Shown: piece after piece, positions 13,801 through 21,905 of the stretch | How positions within the stretch are numbered: position 1 is the stretch's first letter | Layout: every line of letters starts with the position of its first letter | From: Muscardinus avellanarius | Taxonomy: Eukaryota > Chordata > Mammalia > Rodentia > Gliridae | NCBI GenBank assembly: GCA_963383645.1 | Contig: OY726562.1 | Span: 1,989,001-2,053,000 of the forward strand | Length of the DNA stretch: 64,000 nucleotides | Direction: 5' to 3' | Program-made: the position numbers and the translations under genes | The notes under the pieces: model-generated | The model's database searches: none | Told to the model about the DNA's origin: nothing | The model's input: only the letters and a program-made list of their open reading frames with translations

Positions 13801-15527
13801 CCTTTCAACATGAAAAGGAAGATCCTTGAATCCCATGGTGAATAGCTTCATGGATGAGGCAACCCTCCAGGTGAAGTAAGGACTATTAAACTGTCCTAAG
13901 AAAGGGAGGGTAGGAGAGTAAGTTAGGAGAGCACGCCTGCTGGACTACATGACATTTAACTAGGAGCTTTGGACAGTAGAGAATCGGGTTCTCTTCAGCT
14001 AGGGCATTCCAGAGAAGCTATTAGTATAGAGAATTGCTGTTTGTGTACCCAGAAAAATATTTTTACATGACAGGTAAGTGAAATTATANNNNNNNNNNNN
14101 NNNNNNNNNNNNNNNNNNNNNNNNNNNNNNNNNNNNNNNNNNNNNNNNNNNNNNNNNNNNNNNNNNNNNNNNNNNNNNNNNNNNNNNNNNNNNNNNNNNN
14201 NNNNNNNNNNNNNNNNNNNNNNNNNNNNNNNNNNNNNNNNNNNNNNNNNNNNNNNNNNNNNNNNNNNNNNNNNNNNNNNNNNNNNNNNAATGACAAATGT
14301 TCTGTGTATTATAGATGATTTTTTTTTTTTTTTGGTGGTGGTACTGGGGTTGGAATCCAGGGGCTTTTCTACCTCTGGCCTATATTCCCAGACCTATTTA
14401 ATTTTATATTTTTTATTTGGAAGAGGGCTCACTAAGTTGCTGAGAGCCTCATTAAGTAGCAGAGAGTGGCTTCAAACCTGTACAATCCTCCTGTCTCGGC
14501 TCCCAAGCCCTGGGATTACAAGTGTGTGCCACCACGCCCGGCTTGTATATAGAATCTGAAGAGCCGCAGGCTCATCGGTGCTGCTTGTGTTAACGTGACT
14601 CTTATTTCTTGTGCATGTAGAGTTAAACCTCCTTCGTAACGTTGATGCTAATAACATGGAGAATAGCACTACTGTGAAGAATTCTAGTTTGTTGAGTGGA
14701 TTCAGAGGAGGATCTAGCTACAACCATGAAACAGAGACCATCTTTGCGTTGCCAAGGATGCAGCTTGACTTTAAATCCATCCACGTTCAAGAACCACAAG
14801 AGCCTTCATTACAGGGTACGTGGAGAAACAGTGTTTGGTTTTTAATGTTGCTAAGAACTGTAAATGAGCTTTACGGCATCGCTGTCTTCCAACAGATTAT
14901 TTTGGCGATATTAATGTAATTTAATGAAATTGATTTTGTAAGACAAGTTGATTGATTCTCTTACTAGCAATATGGCCTCTGGCAAGCTACTAACCTGTTT
15001 TCTCCCAAGTAGAATGGGGATGATAGTTTGACTTCCCTTACGAGGCTGCTGTGAATACTAGTTGTGCTTCACCCGGGTACACTTGCGAGGACTGTGTAAA
15101 CCCCTGCTGAGGGAAGGCGTGAAGTCCTCCCGTGGCCGTCACTGCAGGGAGCCTGTCATTGCAGATGCCAGCCTCAAGCCCAAGGTGGAGTGCAGCGTGG
15201 TGACCGAGTTCACCGACCACATCTGTGTGACCATGGACGCCGAGCTCATCATGTTCCTTCATGACCTAGTGTCGGCCTATCTTAAAGAGAAAGAGAAAGG
15301 TGGGCTGCGTGCGCAGTGGCTTCCCCTTGCTGTCAGTTGGATGGGTTTCGGTCAGTGACAACATAAATGGAGTGCTCCTTCCTCCGGGAGCTGCAAACTC
15401 GAGCAACCCGCGTTCCTGAAGCAGTAGGACGGGCTTTCTGAGTGTCTTCTGCGTAGGTGTTACTCTTAACCACACCTGCCACTGAGTGCTGTTTTACATC
15501 TTACAGAGAGTTTTCTTTCTGTTCTTG

Positions 15528-15574
<47 letters not shown>

Positions 15575-18375
15575 ATACTGGGGACAGAACCCAGGGGCTC
15601 TCTACCTCTGGGCTATACTCCCAGACCTATTTTATATTTTGTTTAGAAACATGGGCTCACTAAGTTGCTGAGAGCCTCACCAAGTGGCTGATACTGGCTT
15701 TGAACCTGCACGATTCTCCAGTCTCAGCCTCCCAAGTGCTGGGATCACAAGTGTGCACCACCATGCCCAACTTAAAAAAAGTTCTCGTACACACCATCGT
15801 AAGTACATTTTCAGTTAGGTTTGTAGGAAATTTTTTCTAAGTAGGAAAACATGAGGAAATACTGATAATTTACATAAAATGACTCCAGAAACAGGTATAT
15901 ATTAGCGTGAAATTACATACATATTTGGAATACCTGAAATAAGAAGATAAACTTGCCTGGATTGAGGAGAATGTTTTGTTTTTATAAACAAATTATCTAG
16001 AACTTAGTGGTGGTGTTTTGCTTTCATGAGCTAGCTAACATTGGTTTATTCACAGGGAGCTTAAGTGTTTACTCATTAAAAACATACAGTAAGCCAGCTG
16101 TGGTGGCGCACACTTATAATCCCAGCATTTGGGAGACTAAGATAGGAGGATTGCAGGTTCGCAGCCAGCCTCATCTACATAGGTGAGACCCTCTGCAACT
16201 TAGACCCTGGTTCAAAATAAGGAATAAAAATAGGGCTGGGGGTGTTGCTTGGAGATAGAATGCCCCTGGGTTCCATCCCCAGTACTGCAAAATAAAGGTA
16301 ACCCTAATATCTATTTGAAAGTGGTTGAACATATTTTAATACTCTGTAGCTGTTTAAAAGAATGAGATGGTATGAAATATTCTCCAAAATATCTAGTTAT
16401 TTATTAAACATTAATTGCACAGTTGTTTTAATTCAAGTTGTTTAATTCAGTGGCAAAAAAACTGATGATTCTTAAAAGCTTAGAATAAATACAATTTTCT
16501 CAGGTCACACCATAATACTTCCTTTTTTTCCTGAAGAAAAAATATAACATTTGTCTTGCAGATATTCCAAAAATAAAAGATTATCAAAAGACCATGTTGA
16601 GAGAGTACAGAGTTAAAGCTGGGCGCGGTGGTGCATGCTCGTAATCCTGGTAACTGGGTGGCTAAGACAAGGTCATGGGTACAGTGAGAGAAGGAGCCAA
16701 TTCTTCTATTCTTACGCTGATGTTTATATATTTATCATTTCATTTTAGCCATTTTTCCACCTCGGATTTTATCTACTCGACCAGGACAGAAAAGCCCAAT
16801 CGTTATGCACGATGACGGTTCCGACAGAGACAGAGAAGATGGCGTCACGTACACCAGCGTGGACTGGAGGGACTTCATGTGCAACACCTGGCACCTGGAG
16901 CCCACCCTCAGGTACGTGCAGGCATCGTTTCCCGTAGCCCAAGGCGGCACTGTTGAAGGCTGAAATGACAGGTGAGATGCGGTGGCCAGAAAGTACTTCT
17001 AGAAATTGCTCCTGGCAGCCTCTGGTGACTGTTTCTCCTTCCTGCTTTTGTAAGTGCTGCTGCGCCAACTGAAGGGGCAGATGCTGGGAGTACATAGCAC
17101 CAATCACTGCCCTCTCCGTGGCATTGAAGGGGCAGATGCTGGGAGCACCCGGCACGGATCACTTAACACTCCATGGCATTGAAGGAGCAGATGCTGGGAG
17201 CACCCAGCACCGATCACCGCCCATTCCGTGGCGTTCTACCAATGAGCCACCAAGAGAGGAGAGTGTTTTGCTTATCACCCTCTAACCAGGACGCCATTCC
17301 CAGGTGTTCAGGGAGCCGCTGTAAAGGGAAGGGTAGAATCAGTCCCCATCGGTAGGGAGCCTTAGGGTTCTTGCTGCGTCTGTGCCACCACAATGCCGTA
17401 GGACCTCCTTGTCACAGCGCCCTCCTGATTTCATGCTAGGCAGCGCAAAACTAGGGCTCCAACGTTGAGTCCATGCTGCCAGGCACAAGTTCCACGACAG
17501 TCGGGCCCTAATCCTATCAACTAATTTCATATCAAAGTTTCAAAAGTATTTTCTGGTTTTAGTTCTAATAGTTGCTCTCACTAGTGGAACTTGCCTTATG
17601 TATTCATTGTTATTAACACATTTGTTCCATCATAATTACCATTGATAATTATTATTTTTAGGTTGATTTCTTGGACTGGAAGAAAGATTGATCCAGTAGG
17701 TGTTGATTATATTCTTCAAAAACTGGGCTTTCATCACGCCAGGACGACTATTCCCAAGTGGCTTCAGAGAGGAGTCATGGACCCACTGGACAAAGTGCTG
17801 TCTGTCCTTATCAAGAAGCTCGGCACAGCACTGCAAGACGAAAGGGAAAGGAGAGGAGGACAGGACAGAGAGGAGCACTAGGAAGCCCGCGCCGTGCGGC
17901 CTGCCCTTGCCTCCTGGCACTGCAGAGCTGGGCTTTTTTAAGTGTAATTTAAAAATGAAATCTAATTTTGTGGCCATTATAGTACAGTTTGTAAGTCATA
18001 ACCTGTTTATTCTAGTTCTACCATTCTGTGTACAGTGAAATATTGCATGATAATGTAAATTTTGTGAAGAACTGGATTAAAATATATAAATCTGCTCAAT
18101 AGGGTGTATAATTGTATTATGTGCAATATGATTTCTGCATCTTTAAAATATTTGCAGAATAACTGTGAATTTTTTTGTTATTGGCCATAACTTTTAGAAA
18201 AAAATCTTGTTGATAATATGATTCTCTATTGGGGGGGGTCATGAATTGCTTTTTCTTTTTTTAATGTAGACGTGTATAAATACCTGTTTGTATATAGTTC
18301 AAGTAATTGTGTTACGGTTGTTTGCCACTAAAATATTGTTTGTAATTATTGTAATAAAGTCACAATAATGATTTC
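1..18375 (+). CDS. BLTP1: BLTP1 (KIAA1109) gene, 3' portion: last ten coding exons and 3' UTR
   Basis: Bridge-like lipid transfer protein 1 (also KIAA1109, fragile-site-associated, fly Tweek) is a roughly 5000-residue rod that moves lipids at ER-plasma membrane contacts. Only its C-terminal ~629 residues lie here, corresponding to the conserved FSA_C end. Coding exons are 1084-1234, 1579-1736, 1876-2068, 2760-2977, 11626-11877, 12448-12651, 14621-14815, 15165-15299, 16749-16911 and 17662-17881. All splice sites are GT-AG and all phases join without a frame break. The joined product contains recognisable stretches such as [15 protein letters not shown] and [16 protein letters not shown] and ends in DREEH-like charged residues. 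The gene enters from the left edge, and I recognised no exon in 1-1083. The largest intron (2978-11625) is inflated by an antisense L1. Identity comes from family recall and from synteny with ADAD1 and IL2. Confidence 0.95.
698..893 (+). mobile_element. B1-dID-type SINE
   Basis: Starts with GCCGGGCATGGTGGTG and runs through a diverged ID-like tail (GTAGCTTGGAGGTAGA) to an A-rich end. It is an older copy with several indels. Confidence 0.75.
1084..1234 (+). CDS. BLTP1: BLTP1 coding exon a
   Basis: The first two bases complete a codon from the upstream exon. The exon encodes [14 protein letters not shown] through [12 protein letters not shown] and ends after two bases of a Thr codon. The acceptor is a T-rich tract ending in TAG and the donor is GTGAGC. 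Confidence 0.9.
1579..1736 (+). CDS. BLTP1: BLTP1 coding exon b
   Basis: Encodes [19 protein letters not shown] through [12 protein letters not shown] and ends one base into the next codon. The acceptor is CTTTCAG and the donor is GTATGT. It is in frame with the preceding and following exons. Confidence 0.92.
1876..2068 (+). CDS. BLTP1: BLTP1 coding exon c
   Basis: Encodes [16 protein letters not shown] through [12 protein letters not shown], including the block [20 protein letters not shown]. It ends two bases into a codon, with a GTGCGG donor. Third positions are visibly GC-rich. Confidence 0.93.
2208..2669 (+). mobile_element. Concatenated B1-dID-type SINE cluster
   Basis: Three 7SL/B1-type heads (about 2208-2300, 2302-2436, 2441-2500) are followed by two ID-type tails (about 2520-2570 and 2602-2655) and a final A-tract. 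The heads run directly into one another through AATAAAAGCCAGGCATGG junctions. This suggests insertion into an earlier copy's tail or tandem duplication. Confidence 0.8.
2760..2977 (+). CDS. BLTP1: BLTP1 coding exon d
   Basis: Encodes [20 protein letters not shown] through [11 protein letters not shown] and ends one base into a codon, with donor GTAAGG. The next coding exon lies 8.6 kb away because an L1 sits in the intron. Confidence 0.93.
3001..3888. other. BLTP1 intron, unique sequence
   Basis: I see no exon, RNA gene or recognisable repeat here. The short open frames are not conserved-looking. Confidence 0.5.
3889..3906 (+). repeat. L1 target-site duplication, left copy
   Basis: TCCTGGTCAATAATTTTC here matches TCCTAGTCAATAATTTTC at 10671-10688 at 17 of 18 positions. 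The two copies bracket the antisense L1 and its extra 3' sequence. Confidence 0.85.
3924..4060 (-). other. Probable L1 3'-transduced flank
   Basis: About 137 bases of non-L1-looking sequence lie between the L1's own A-rich end (T tract at 4061-4076) and a second T tract (3907-3923) that abuts the target-site duplication. The L1 boundary is placed by comparison with another copy at 42741, whose 3' end has the same TTTTATTGGTGCATT edge. This layout is what 3' transduction produces. Confidence 0.6.
4356..5432 (-). pseudogene. L1 ORF2 C-terminal segment (358 codons open)
   Basis: The reverse-strand frame from [20 protein letters not shown] to LSLICES is the C-terminal third of LINE-1 ORF2p. It includes the Cys-rich part [19 protein letters not shown]. 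The frame is separated from the reverse-transcriptase segment by disruptions between about 5432 and 5817. Confidence 0.9.
5817..6932 (-). pseudogene. L1 ORF2 reverse transcriptase segment (371 codons open)
   Basis: The reverse-strand frame contains the LINE-1 RT landmarks [48 protein letters not shown] and the catalytic box [10 protein letters not shown]. The frame is truncated on both sides relative to an intact ORF2p of about 1275 residues, so it is a remnant. Confidence 0.93.
7372..8270 (-). repeat. Internal tandem duplication within L1 ORF2
   Basis: The block at about 7372-7724 recurs at about 7725-8270, with a SINE inside the second copy. Shared landmarks are TTACATCTTCTATGACCC at 7373 and 7726, CACAGGGAAGTATGTAAC at 7493 and 7836, and GAGAAAAATGTAAACTCCGC at 7572 and 8137. 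The unit is about 353 bases. Confidence 0.85.
7854..8058 (-). mobile_element. B1-dID-type SINE inside the L1
   Basis: On the reverse strand it runs from GCCGGGCATGGTGGCGC at 8058 to a poly-A of about 30 bases, seen as the T tract starting at 7854. It belongs to the subfamily with the CCAGC...GCTGGCGTAAGAGACC junction. It interrupts only the second copy of the L1 tandem duplication. Confidence 0.9.
8215..8703 (-). pseudogene. L1 ORF2 endonuclease segment
   Basis: Two broken frames together carry the APE-like endonuclease start. [16 protein letters not shown] and CCLQEIHLT lie in 8506-8703, and [10 protein letters not shown] and [11 protein letters not shown] lie in 8215-8487. The frames are interrupted near 8500, so the endonuclease is inactive. 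Confidence 0.88.
8780..9600 (-). pseudogene. L1 ORF1 remnant
   Basis: Reverse-strand frames show the ORF1p C-terminal domain ([37 protein letters not shown]) and the coiled-coil to RRM part ([22 protein letters not shown]). They lie in different frames and lack a single intact start-to-stop reading frame. Confidence 0.88.
9980..10480 (-). repeat. Repeated units in the L1 5' UTR
   Basis: Two related blocks of about 270-280 bases, at about 10008-10180 and 10285-10450, share GTTGAGTG, the CCGCTGCCACGCCCTCGG / TGCTGCCGCGTCCTCGG pair, GTGAGGCTGGC and TCTCTGGTTTT. Repeated 5' UTR units resemble the monomeric promoters of rodent L1 families. Confidence 0.65.
10671..10688 (+). repeat. L1 target-site duplication, right copy
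   Basis: TCCTAGTCAATAATTTTC directly follows the L1 5' end (plus strand CATCGCCATCTTCCCGGAAA). It pairs with 3889-3906 with one mismatch. Confidence 0.85.
10690..11625. other. BLTP1 intron, unique sequence
   Basis: I recognise no exon, RNA gene or repeat between the L1 target-site duplication and the next coding exon. Confidence 0.5.
11626..11877 (+). CDS. BLTP1: BLTP1 coding exon e
   Basis: Begins with two bases completing a Leu codon. It encodes [17 protein letters not shown] through [14 protein letters not shown]. The acceptor is CCTTGCAG and the donor is GTAAGC. The block [19 protein letters not shown] is characteristic of the conserved C-terminal region. Confidence 0.95.
11878..12447. 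other. BLTP1 intron
   Basis: Short intron with no recognisable repeat or RNA gene. Confidence 0.5.
12448..12651 (+). CDS. BLTP1: BLTP1 coding exon f
   Basis: Encodes [20 protein letters not shown] through [13 protein letters not shown]. The end is fixed by joining to the next exon to give RNEELNLLR. The donor is GTTACA, a weak match to consensus. Reading straight through it would add intronic codons and then a stop. Confidence 0.9.
12868..13143 (+). mobile_element. B1-dID-type SINE with two ID tails
   Basis: A diverged B1 head (AAGGTGGTGTGCCCCTTTAA) is followed by two ID-type tails around 13020-13070 and 13090-13140. The first ends in an AAATAAATAAATAAAA tract. A GGAT-type simple repeat follows at 13144-13178. 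Confidence 0.75.
13144..13178 (+). repeat. (GGAT)n simple repeat
   Basis: Imperfect tetranucleotide run of TGGATGGGTGGG / GGATGGAT type abutting the end of a SINE. Confidence 0.8.
13210..13414 (-). mobile_element. B1-dID-type SINE
   Basis: Reverse orientation. A T tract and GGTACTGGGGATTGAACTC (ID tail) at the left lead to CCACACCTGGCT (head) at 13414. Confidence 0.85.
13415..14088. other. BLTP1 intron, unique sequence before the assembly gap
   Basis: I recognise no gene or repeat. Confidence 0.5.
14089..14288. other. Assembly gap (200 N)
   Basis: A run of 200 unresolved bases within a BLTP1 intron. The round length suggests a placeholder gap of unknown size. Splicing of the flanking exons is in frame, so no coding exon need be missing. 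Confidence 0.99.
14319..14542 (-). mobile_element. B1-dID-type SINE
   Basis: Begins with a T tract and GGTGGTGGTACTGGGGTTGG and ends at CCACCACGCCCGGC. It is of the GGTCTGGGAATATAGGCCAGAGGTAG tail type when read in reverse. Confidence 0.88.
14621..14815 (+). CDS. BLTP1: BLTP1 coding exon g
   Basis: Encodes [20 protein letters not shown] through [12 protein letters not shown]. It starts 332 bases after the assembly gap. The donor is GTACGT and it ends one base into a codon. Confidence 0.93.
15165..15299 (+). CDS. BLTP1: BLTP1 coding exon h
   Basis: Encodes [19 protein letters not shown] through [15 protein letters not shown]. The acceptor is CATTGCAG and the donor is GTGGGC. Confidence 0.93.
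15530..15571 (+). repeat. (TG)n microsatellite
   Basis: About 20 perfect TG units directly abutting a reverse-oriented SINE. Confidence 0.95.
15572..15771 (-). mobile_element. B1-dID-type SINE
   Basis: Reverse orientation: ACTGGGGACAGAACCCAGG (ID tail) through CACCACCATGCCCAAC (head). Confidence 0.85.
15772..16091. other. BLTP1 intron, unique AT-rich sequence
   Basis: I recognise no gene or repeat. Confidence 0.5.
16092..16297 (+). mobile_element. B1-dID-type SINE
   Basis: Forward copy: GCCAGCTGTGGTGGCGCAC through ID tail GGTTCCATCCCCAGTACTGC. Confidence 0.87.
16298..16748 (+). other. BLTP1 intron with truncated SINE head at about 16615-16690
   Basis: Mostly unique AT-rich sequence. A partial forward B1 head (GCTGGGCGCGGTGGTGCATG) lies about 60 bases upstream of the exon i acceptor and lacks the ID tail. 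Confidence 0.6.
16749..16911 (+). CDS. BLTP1: BLTP1 coding exon i
   Basis: Encodes [19 protein letters not shown] through [13 protein letters not shown] and ends two bases into an Arg codon. The donor is GTACGT. An acidic linker of [10 protein letters not shown] type precedes the conserved [11 protein letters not shown]. Confidence 0.94.
17071..17235 (+). repeat. 55-bp minisatellite, three copies
   Basis: Units begin GAAGG(G/A)GCAGATGCTGGGAG at 17071, 17126 and 17181, an exact 55-base spacing. They share AGCACC-type and CGTGGCATT ends. The array lies in the last BLTP1 intron. Confidence 0.9.
17236..17661. other. Last BLTP1 intron, unique part
   Basis: I recognise no repeat or gene between the minisatellite and the terminal exon. 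Confidence 0.5.
17662..17881 (+). CDS. BLTP1: BLTP1 terminal coding exon
   Basis: Encodes [19 protein letters not shown] through [14 protein letters not shown], a basic/acidic tail, and a TAG stop at 17879-17881. The C-terminal helix-rich block [16 protein letters not shown] is well conserved in the family. Confidence 0.95.
17882..18375 (+). other. BLTP1: BLTP1 3' UTR with polyadenylation signal
   Basis: AT-rich sequence follows the TAG stop. A canonical AATAAA lies at 18353-18358 within TTGTAATAAAGTC. Cleavage is inferred about 15-20 bases downstream, so the UTR is roughly 490 bases long. Confidence 0.75.
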
Positions 18376-18687
18376 AGTCTATATTTGTTCTTATACCCTT
18401 TTTTCCTTTGATAGTTTATTTTATAATTAACAGGTACCCATGCTTTATCACAACTAACAAGTATTTTCATAGATGATTAATTTATAAAAAGGCTTAAAAT
18501 ACTCATGAAAAATAAATCAAGGAGGATGTAATGGGGGAAGGCAGCACCGGAGGCTTCAGAAACACTGGGTATTGTTGTAGGGGTGAGACCATAGCTGTTC
18601 CTTTCAGGCATGTACCTGTGTAAGTATACTAAAAAGATTTTAAAAGTAAAATCTAAATCATTCAACTCCCAGAACCATATAGAAATA
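18376..18687. other. BLTP1-ADAD1 intergenic, unique sequence
   Basis: I recognise nothing between the BLTP1 polyadenylation region and the first SINE. Confidence 0.5.
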
Positions 18688-18870
18688 GCCAGGCGAAGTG
18701 GCACACACCTGCAGCACAGCACGTGGGAGGCGGAGACAGGAGGATTGCAGGTTCAATGCCAGTCTCAGCAACTGAGTGAGTCCCTTTTAAAAATATAAAA
18801 TAAACTAGAACTTGGTGTAGCTCAGAGGTAGAATGCCCCTGGGTTCCATCCCAGTACCACAAATATAAAT
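18688..18870 (+). mobile_element. B1-dID-type SINE
   Basis: Forward copy: GCCAGGCGAAGTGGCACAC through GGTTCCATCCCAGTACCAC and an A-rich end. Confidence 0.83.
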
Positions 18871-18989
18871 AAACATAAAATTCAAAGGTAAATAGAATGT
18901 TAATAACTCAGGGTGGAAATCTAGCTAAGTCAGTGCTGTCAATTTTAAAGATTAAGTAAATGGTAGACTTGGTGAACTGAACACCTCAG

Positions 18990-19183
18990 CTTTTGGTGTG
19001 TACCTGGCACTGGGCATTTAGTTAGAACCCAGGGGCCTTCTACTTCCAGGCTACACTCCCAGACCTATTTTATATGGAAACAGGGTGTCTTAAGCCAGCT
19101 GAGGCTGGCTTCGAACCTGCGTGATCCTCCTGTCTCTGCCTCCCAAGCACGAGGATTACAAGCGTGCTCCACCACACCCAGCT
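18990..19183 (-). mobile_element. B1-dID-type SINE (GTCTTAAGCCAGC subfamily)
   Basis: Reverse copy with a degraded tail end. Its head carries GTCTTAAGCCAGCTGAGG, the junction that also marks the copies at 7854, 54646 and 62746. Confidence 0.83.
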
Positions 19184-19952
19184 AAAATCTGGGGGACTTA
19201 GATCTATCCAATAGACAACCAATCATGGTAGTGATATTTACACGCTAATCACTCTGAGACAGTTTACCAAAACTAGTACATAAGCAACATTCAGTGTGGT
19301 CTTGAAGTATGAATCATTTTAATGACACTGACTAAAATGAATTCATTTTAATTACAAATCATGTAATCACAATTTAGTTCACAATCTTCACTTTCACTGG
19401 GGAAAAGTGTGTGTCATTCATCCCAGGGCCTAAATTGGGCAAATCCAAACTAAGATAAAGATTAGCTGCGTGAGTTTTTAATCTCATTAAAAACCCAGGT
19501 CCTTGAATATACAATCTCTCTCCAACCTTCATATGCTAAACTTAACGTGTCAATTGTGGCTGGAAAAAAAATGGAAAAGATCACTAGTTTTTGGCATCCT
19601 GGGGAGGGGAGGGGAGAAGAATGGCTGAGACAGTGAACTCGCTGCTCAGTGAACAAGCTGGCTGTGTTCTAACCATAGTGTTTGCTCTTTATTATAGAGA
19701 AACTCTGAAATGAAGGCCGTGTATTATTATTGCTATCCCAGCTTCCAGCATGGGGACTGACTCCATATTTAGGAACTGAATAAACTTTTAATACTGTGGA
19801 ATGAATGAAGGCTCTTCTACAAAATACCTGGCCAGTCCTCTTTGGAAGTATCTAGATCATAAACAAGAAAACTGAAAATCTATCAAAGACCACAGGAGAC
19901 TACGGAGACGTGACCACTAAATGCAATGTGTTAAACTGAATCTTGGTGCATG

Positions 19953-19999
<47 letters not shown>

Positions 20000-20370
20000 G
20001 GCCTTGGTTATAAAACTGGTGAAATCCAAATAAAATGCATTTTATAGTACGTAAGTACTGTTGGTACCAAAGTTGCTTATATCATTGTGCCATTGTGCCA
20101 TACTTGTGTAAGATAGCATGAAGGGAAATTATAGGACTCTACTAACTTCACAGTGTCTTGTATCTAAATTTCAAACTAAAACCCACTACGTGTATGTGTG
20201 TGTAAATCATTTTTACCGGATTTTTTTTTATTCCTTAAGCTTCTGTTTCCATCCCATGTCTTCCCCCTCATTGACTCCTATCTTATTACATTTTTGGTGC
20301 TTAGAAGTTTTACTAATCTTTAAACTCTTAGCAACATTTGAACTTTTTATTTGCCTGTGTTATTGATTAT
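19184..20370. other. Intergenic sequence with (AC)n at 19953-19995
   Basis: Unique AT-rich sequence apart from a CA repeat of about 21 units. No gene recognised. Confidence 0.6.
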
Positions 20371-20625
20371 AGAATGTCCCCTAAAGAGCTCACGTATTAA
20401 TATTCAGGGTTAATAGAGTTGAGTCATAAGGGTTGTAATCCCGGAAGTGGTTGTAACCCCAAAAGGGCTAACCTGGGAGGAGGTGGTGTCTGGGGGTGTG
20501 GCCTTGGAGATTATACAGGGCCCCACCCCCCCTATTTGGGGCCTCCATGATGTGAGTCCATGGTCTGCATCTTTGGCCTCAAAACCATAAGAAAATAAAT
20601 GTTCTTTCTTGTAAGTTCCATGGGT
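20371..20625 (+). mobile_element. Possible MaLR-type LTR relic
   Basis: The start AGAATGTCCCCTAAAGAGCTC and the end CTCAAAACCATAAGAAAATAAATG resemble old mammalian MaLR-like LTR ends. A related start (GTTTGTCCTCCCAAGGCTTATG) occurs at 52810. The family assignment is tentative. Confidence 0.35.
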
Positions 20626-21169
20626 GAGCTTTATAGATGATAGCTCCAAGAATCCTAAGAGATACAACCTGTTACCTAAAGCCTATAAAATGTTTAAAAA
20701 CTCCAGATCGAGCTATTATTCCAACTATTACTGGGCACTTGATCAGAGCAACATTCAACAAATCCTAATCACTGAAGAAAAATGCACTTTTATTGAAAAT
20801 GACGGAGACAGGGCTGTTTTTCCTCCCAGTTTCACCATGTGTATGCGGGTGGGTGCTACTTCTCGCTACAATAAGGTAGACTGCCATCGACTATTCTCTT
20901 CTTTTTTAAGAAAAGACTTGAGAATTCTTGCTCATAAAAAATAAACATGGGCATGGACTTTTGGAACAACGCTGCTCAAGCCCTTGAGTTGCTTCCGGTT
21001 CACTCAGCAAACTCAGTGATTTACCATTAAAATCGCCATCAGCAGCCATCAGCTAACACCTCTGTGCGTGTGGCTCCCCACTCGAGAGGCCCGGCCAGCA
21101 GCGCAGACTGCGGGGGCTGAGGACACGGAGTTCCCTGAGCTCCCCTCCACTGTGGAGGAAGCCTGCCTC

Positions 21170-21346
21170 TTTTTTATTATTTATTTATTTTTTTTTTTTG
21201 GAGCAGGGGATTGAACCCTGGGGTAGTTTGCCCTTGAGCTACGCCCCCAGCTTTATTTTTTTAATTTTGAATTGGGGTCTCACTAAGTTGCTGAGGGCCT
21301 CACTAAATTTTTGAGGCTGGCCTCCTCCTGTCTCAGCCTAAGTACT
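21170..21346 (-). mobile_element. B1-dID-type SINE flanking the ADAD1 CpG island
   Basis: Reverse copy: T tract, GGGGATTGAACCCTGGGG, then GTCTCACTAAGTTGCTGAGG. The head is truncated. It forms the left border of the GC-rich island. Confidence 0.8.
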
Positions 21347-21793
21347 GATGACGAGCCTGTGCCCCCATGCCAGGGAGCTAAGGCTGCCTCTCGCTCCGCA
21401 TGGAGTCACCCTAGCACACCTGGCCTCAGCCCAGGGGTCCTCCCAGGAGGCCCCGGGGCGGCGACTGGACCCGCGCGCCACTGTGGAGCTGCGCGGAGAG
21501 CGCGTCTCGCCGCCCTCGCCCAAGGAGGCGTCGAAGGCCGCGGCGTTCCCTGCGCCAGAGCGCATGCGCGGCCCCCAGGCGCGCGCGGGGCCCCAGCGCA
21601 GACGCATGCGCGGGCGTCGAGGCGCGCAGGCGCGCGGGCGCGGCGGCCGCGCAGACCGTTGGTGATTGGACGAGGAGGGCGCGGGGTCGCCCGCCCAGGC
21701 CCGCAGGGGCGCGCTCGCCCTTTTGAAGGTCGCAGCTCCGCGTGCGCAGGCGCCCAGCGTCCGGAGCGGAGAGCGCGACGCGAGCGGGACGCG

Positions 21794-21905
21794 ATGGCGG
21801 CGGCGGGCGGCAGCCGGAGGGCGCCGGGCCTGCGGCTGGGCCTGCCCCTGGCGGCGCGCCCGCCCGGGGGCGCGGGCCGAGAGGGCGGCGGGAAGGACGG
21901 CGCCG
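21794..21905 (+). CDS. ADAD1: ADAD1 candidate first coding exon
   Basis: The ATG at 21794 has G at -3 and G at +4. It opens a 37-codon Gly/Arg/Ala-rich stretch ([18 protein letters not shown]...) and ends one base into a codon at a GTGGGT donor. Joining to 21986 restores the frame used by the conserved N-terminus. This exon is normally non-coding in ADAD1 orthologues, so it is a prediction. Confidence 0.5.

Noticed and set aside
14078..14296. Open frames across 14089-14288
   Set aside because: They are made of unresolved N bases.
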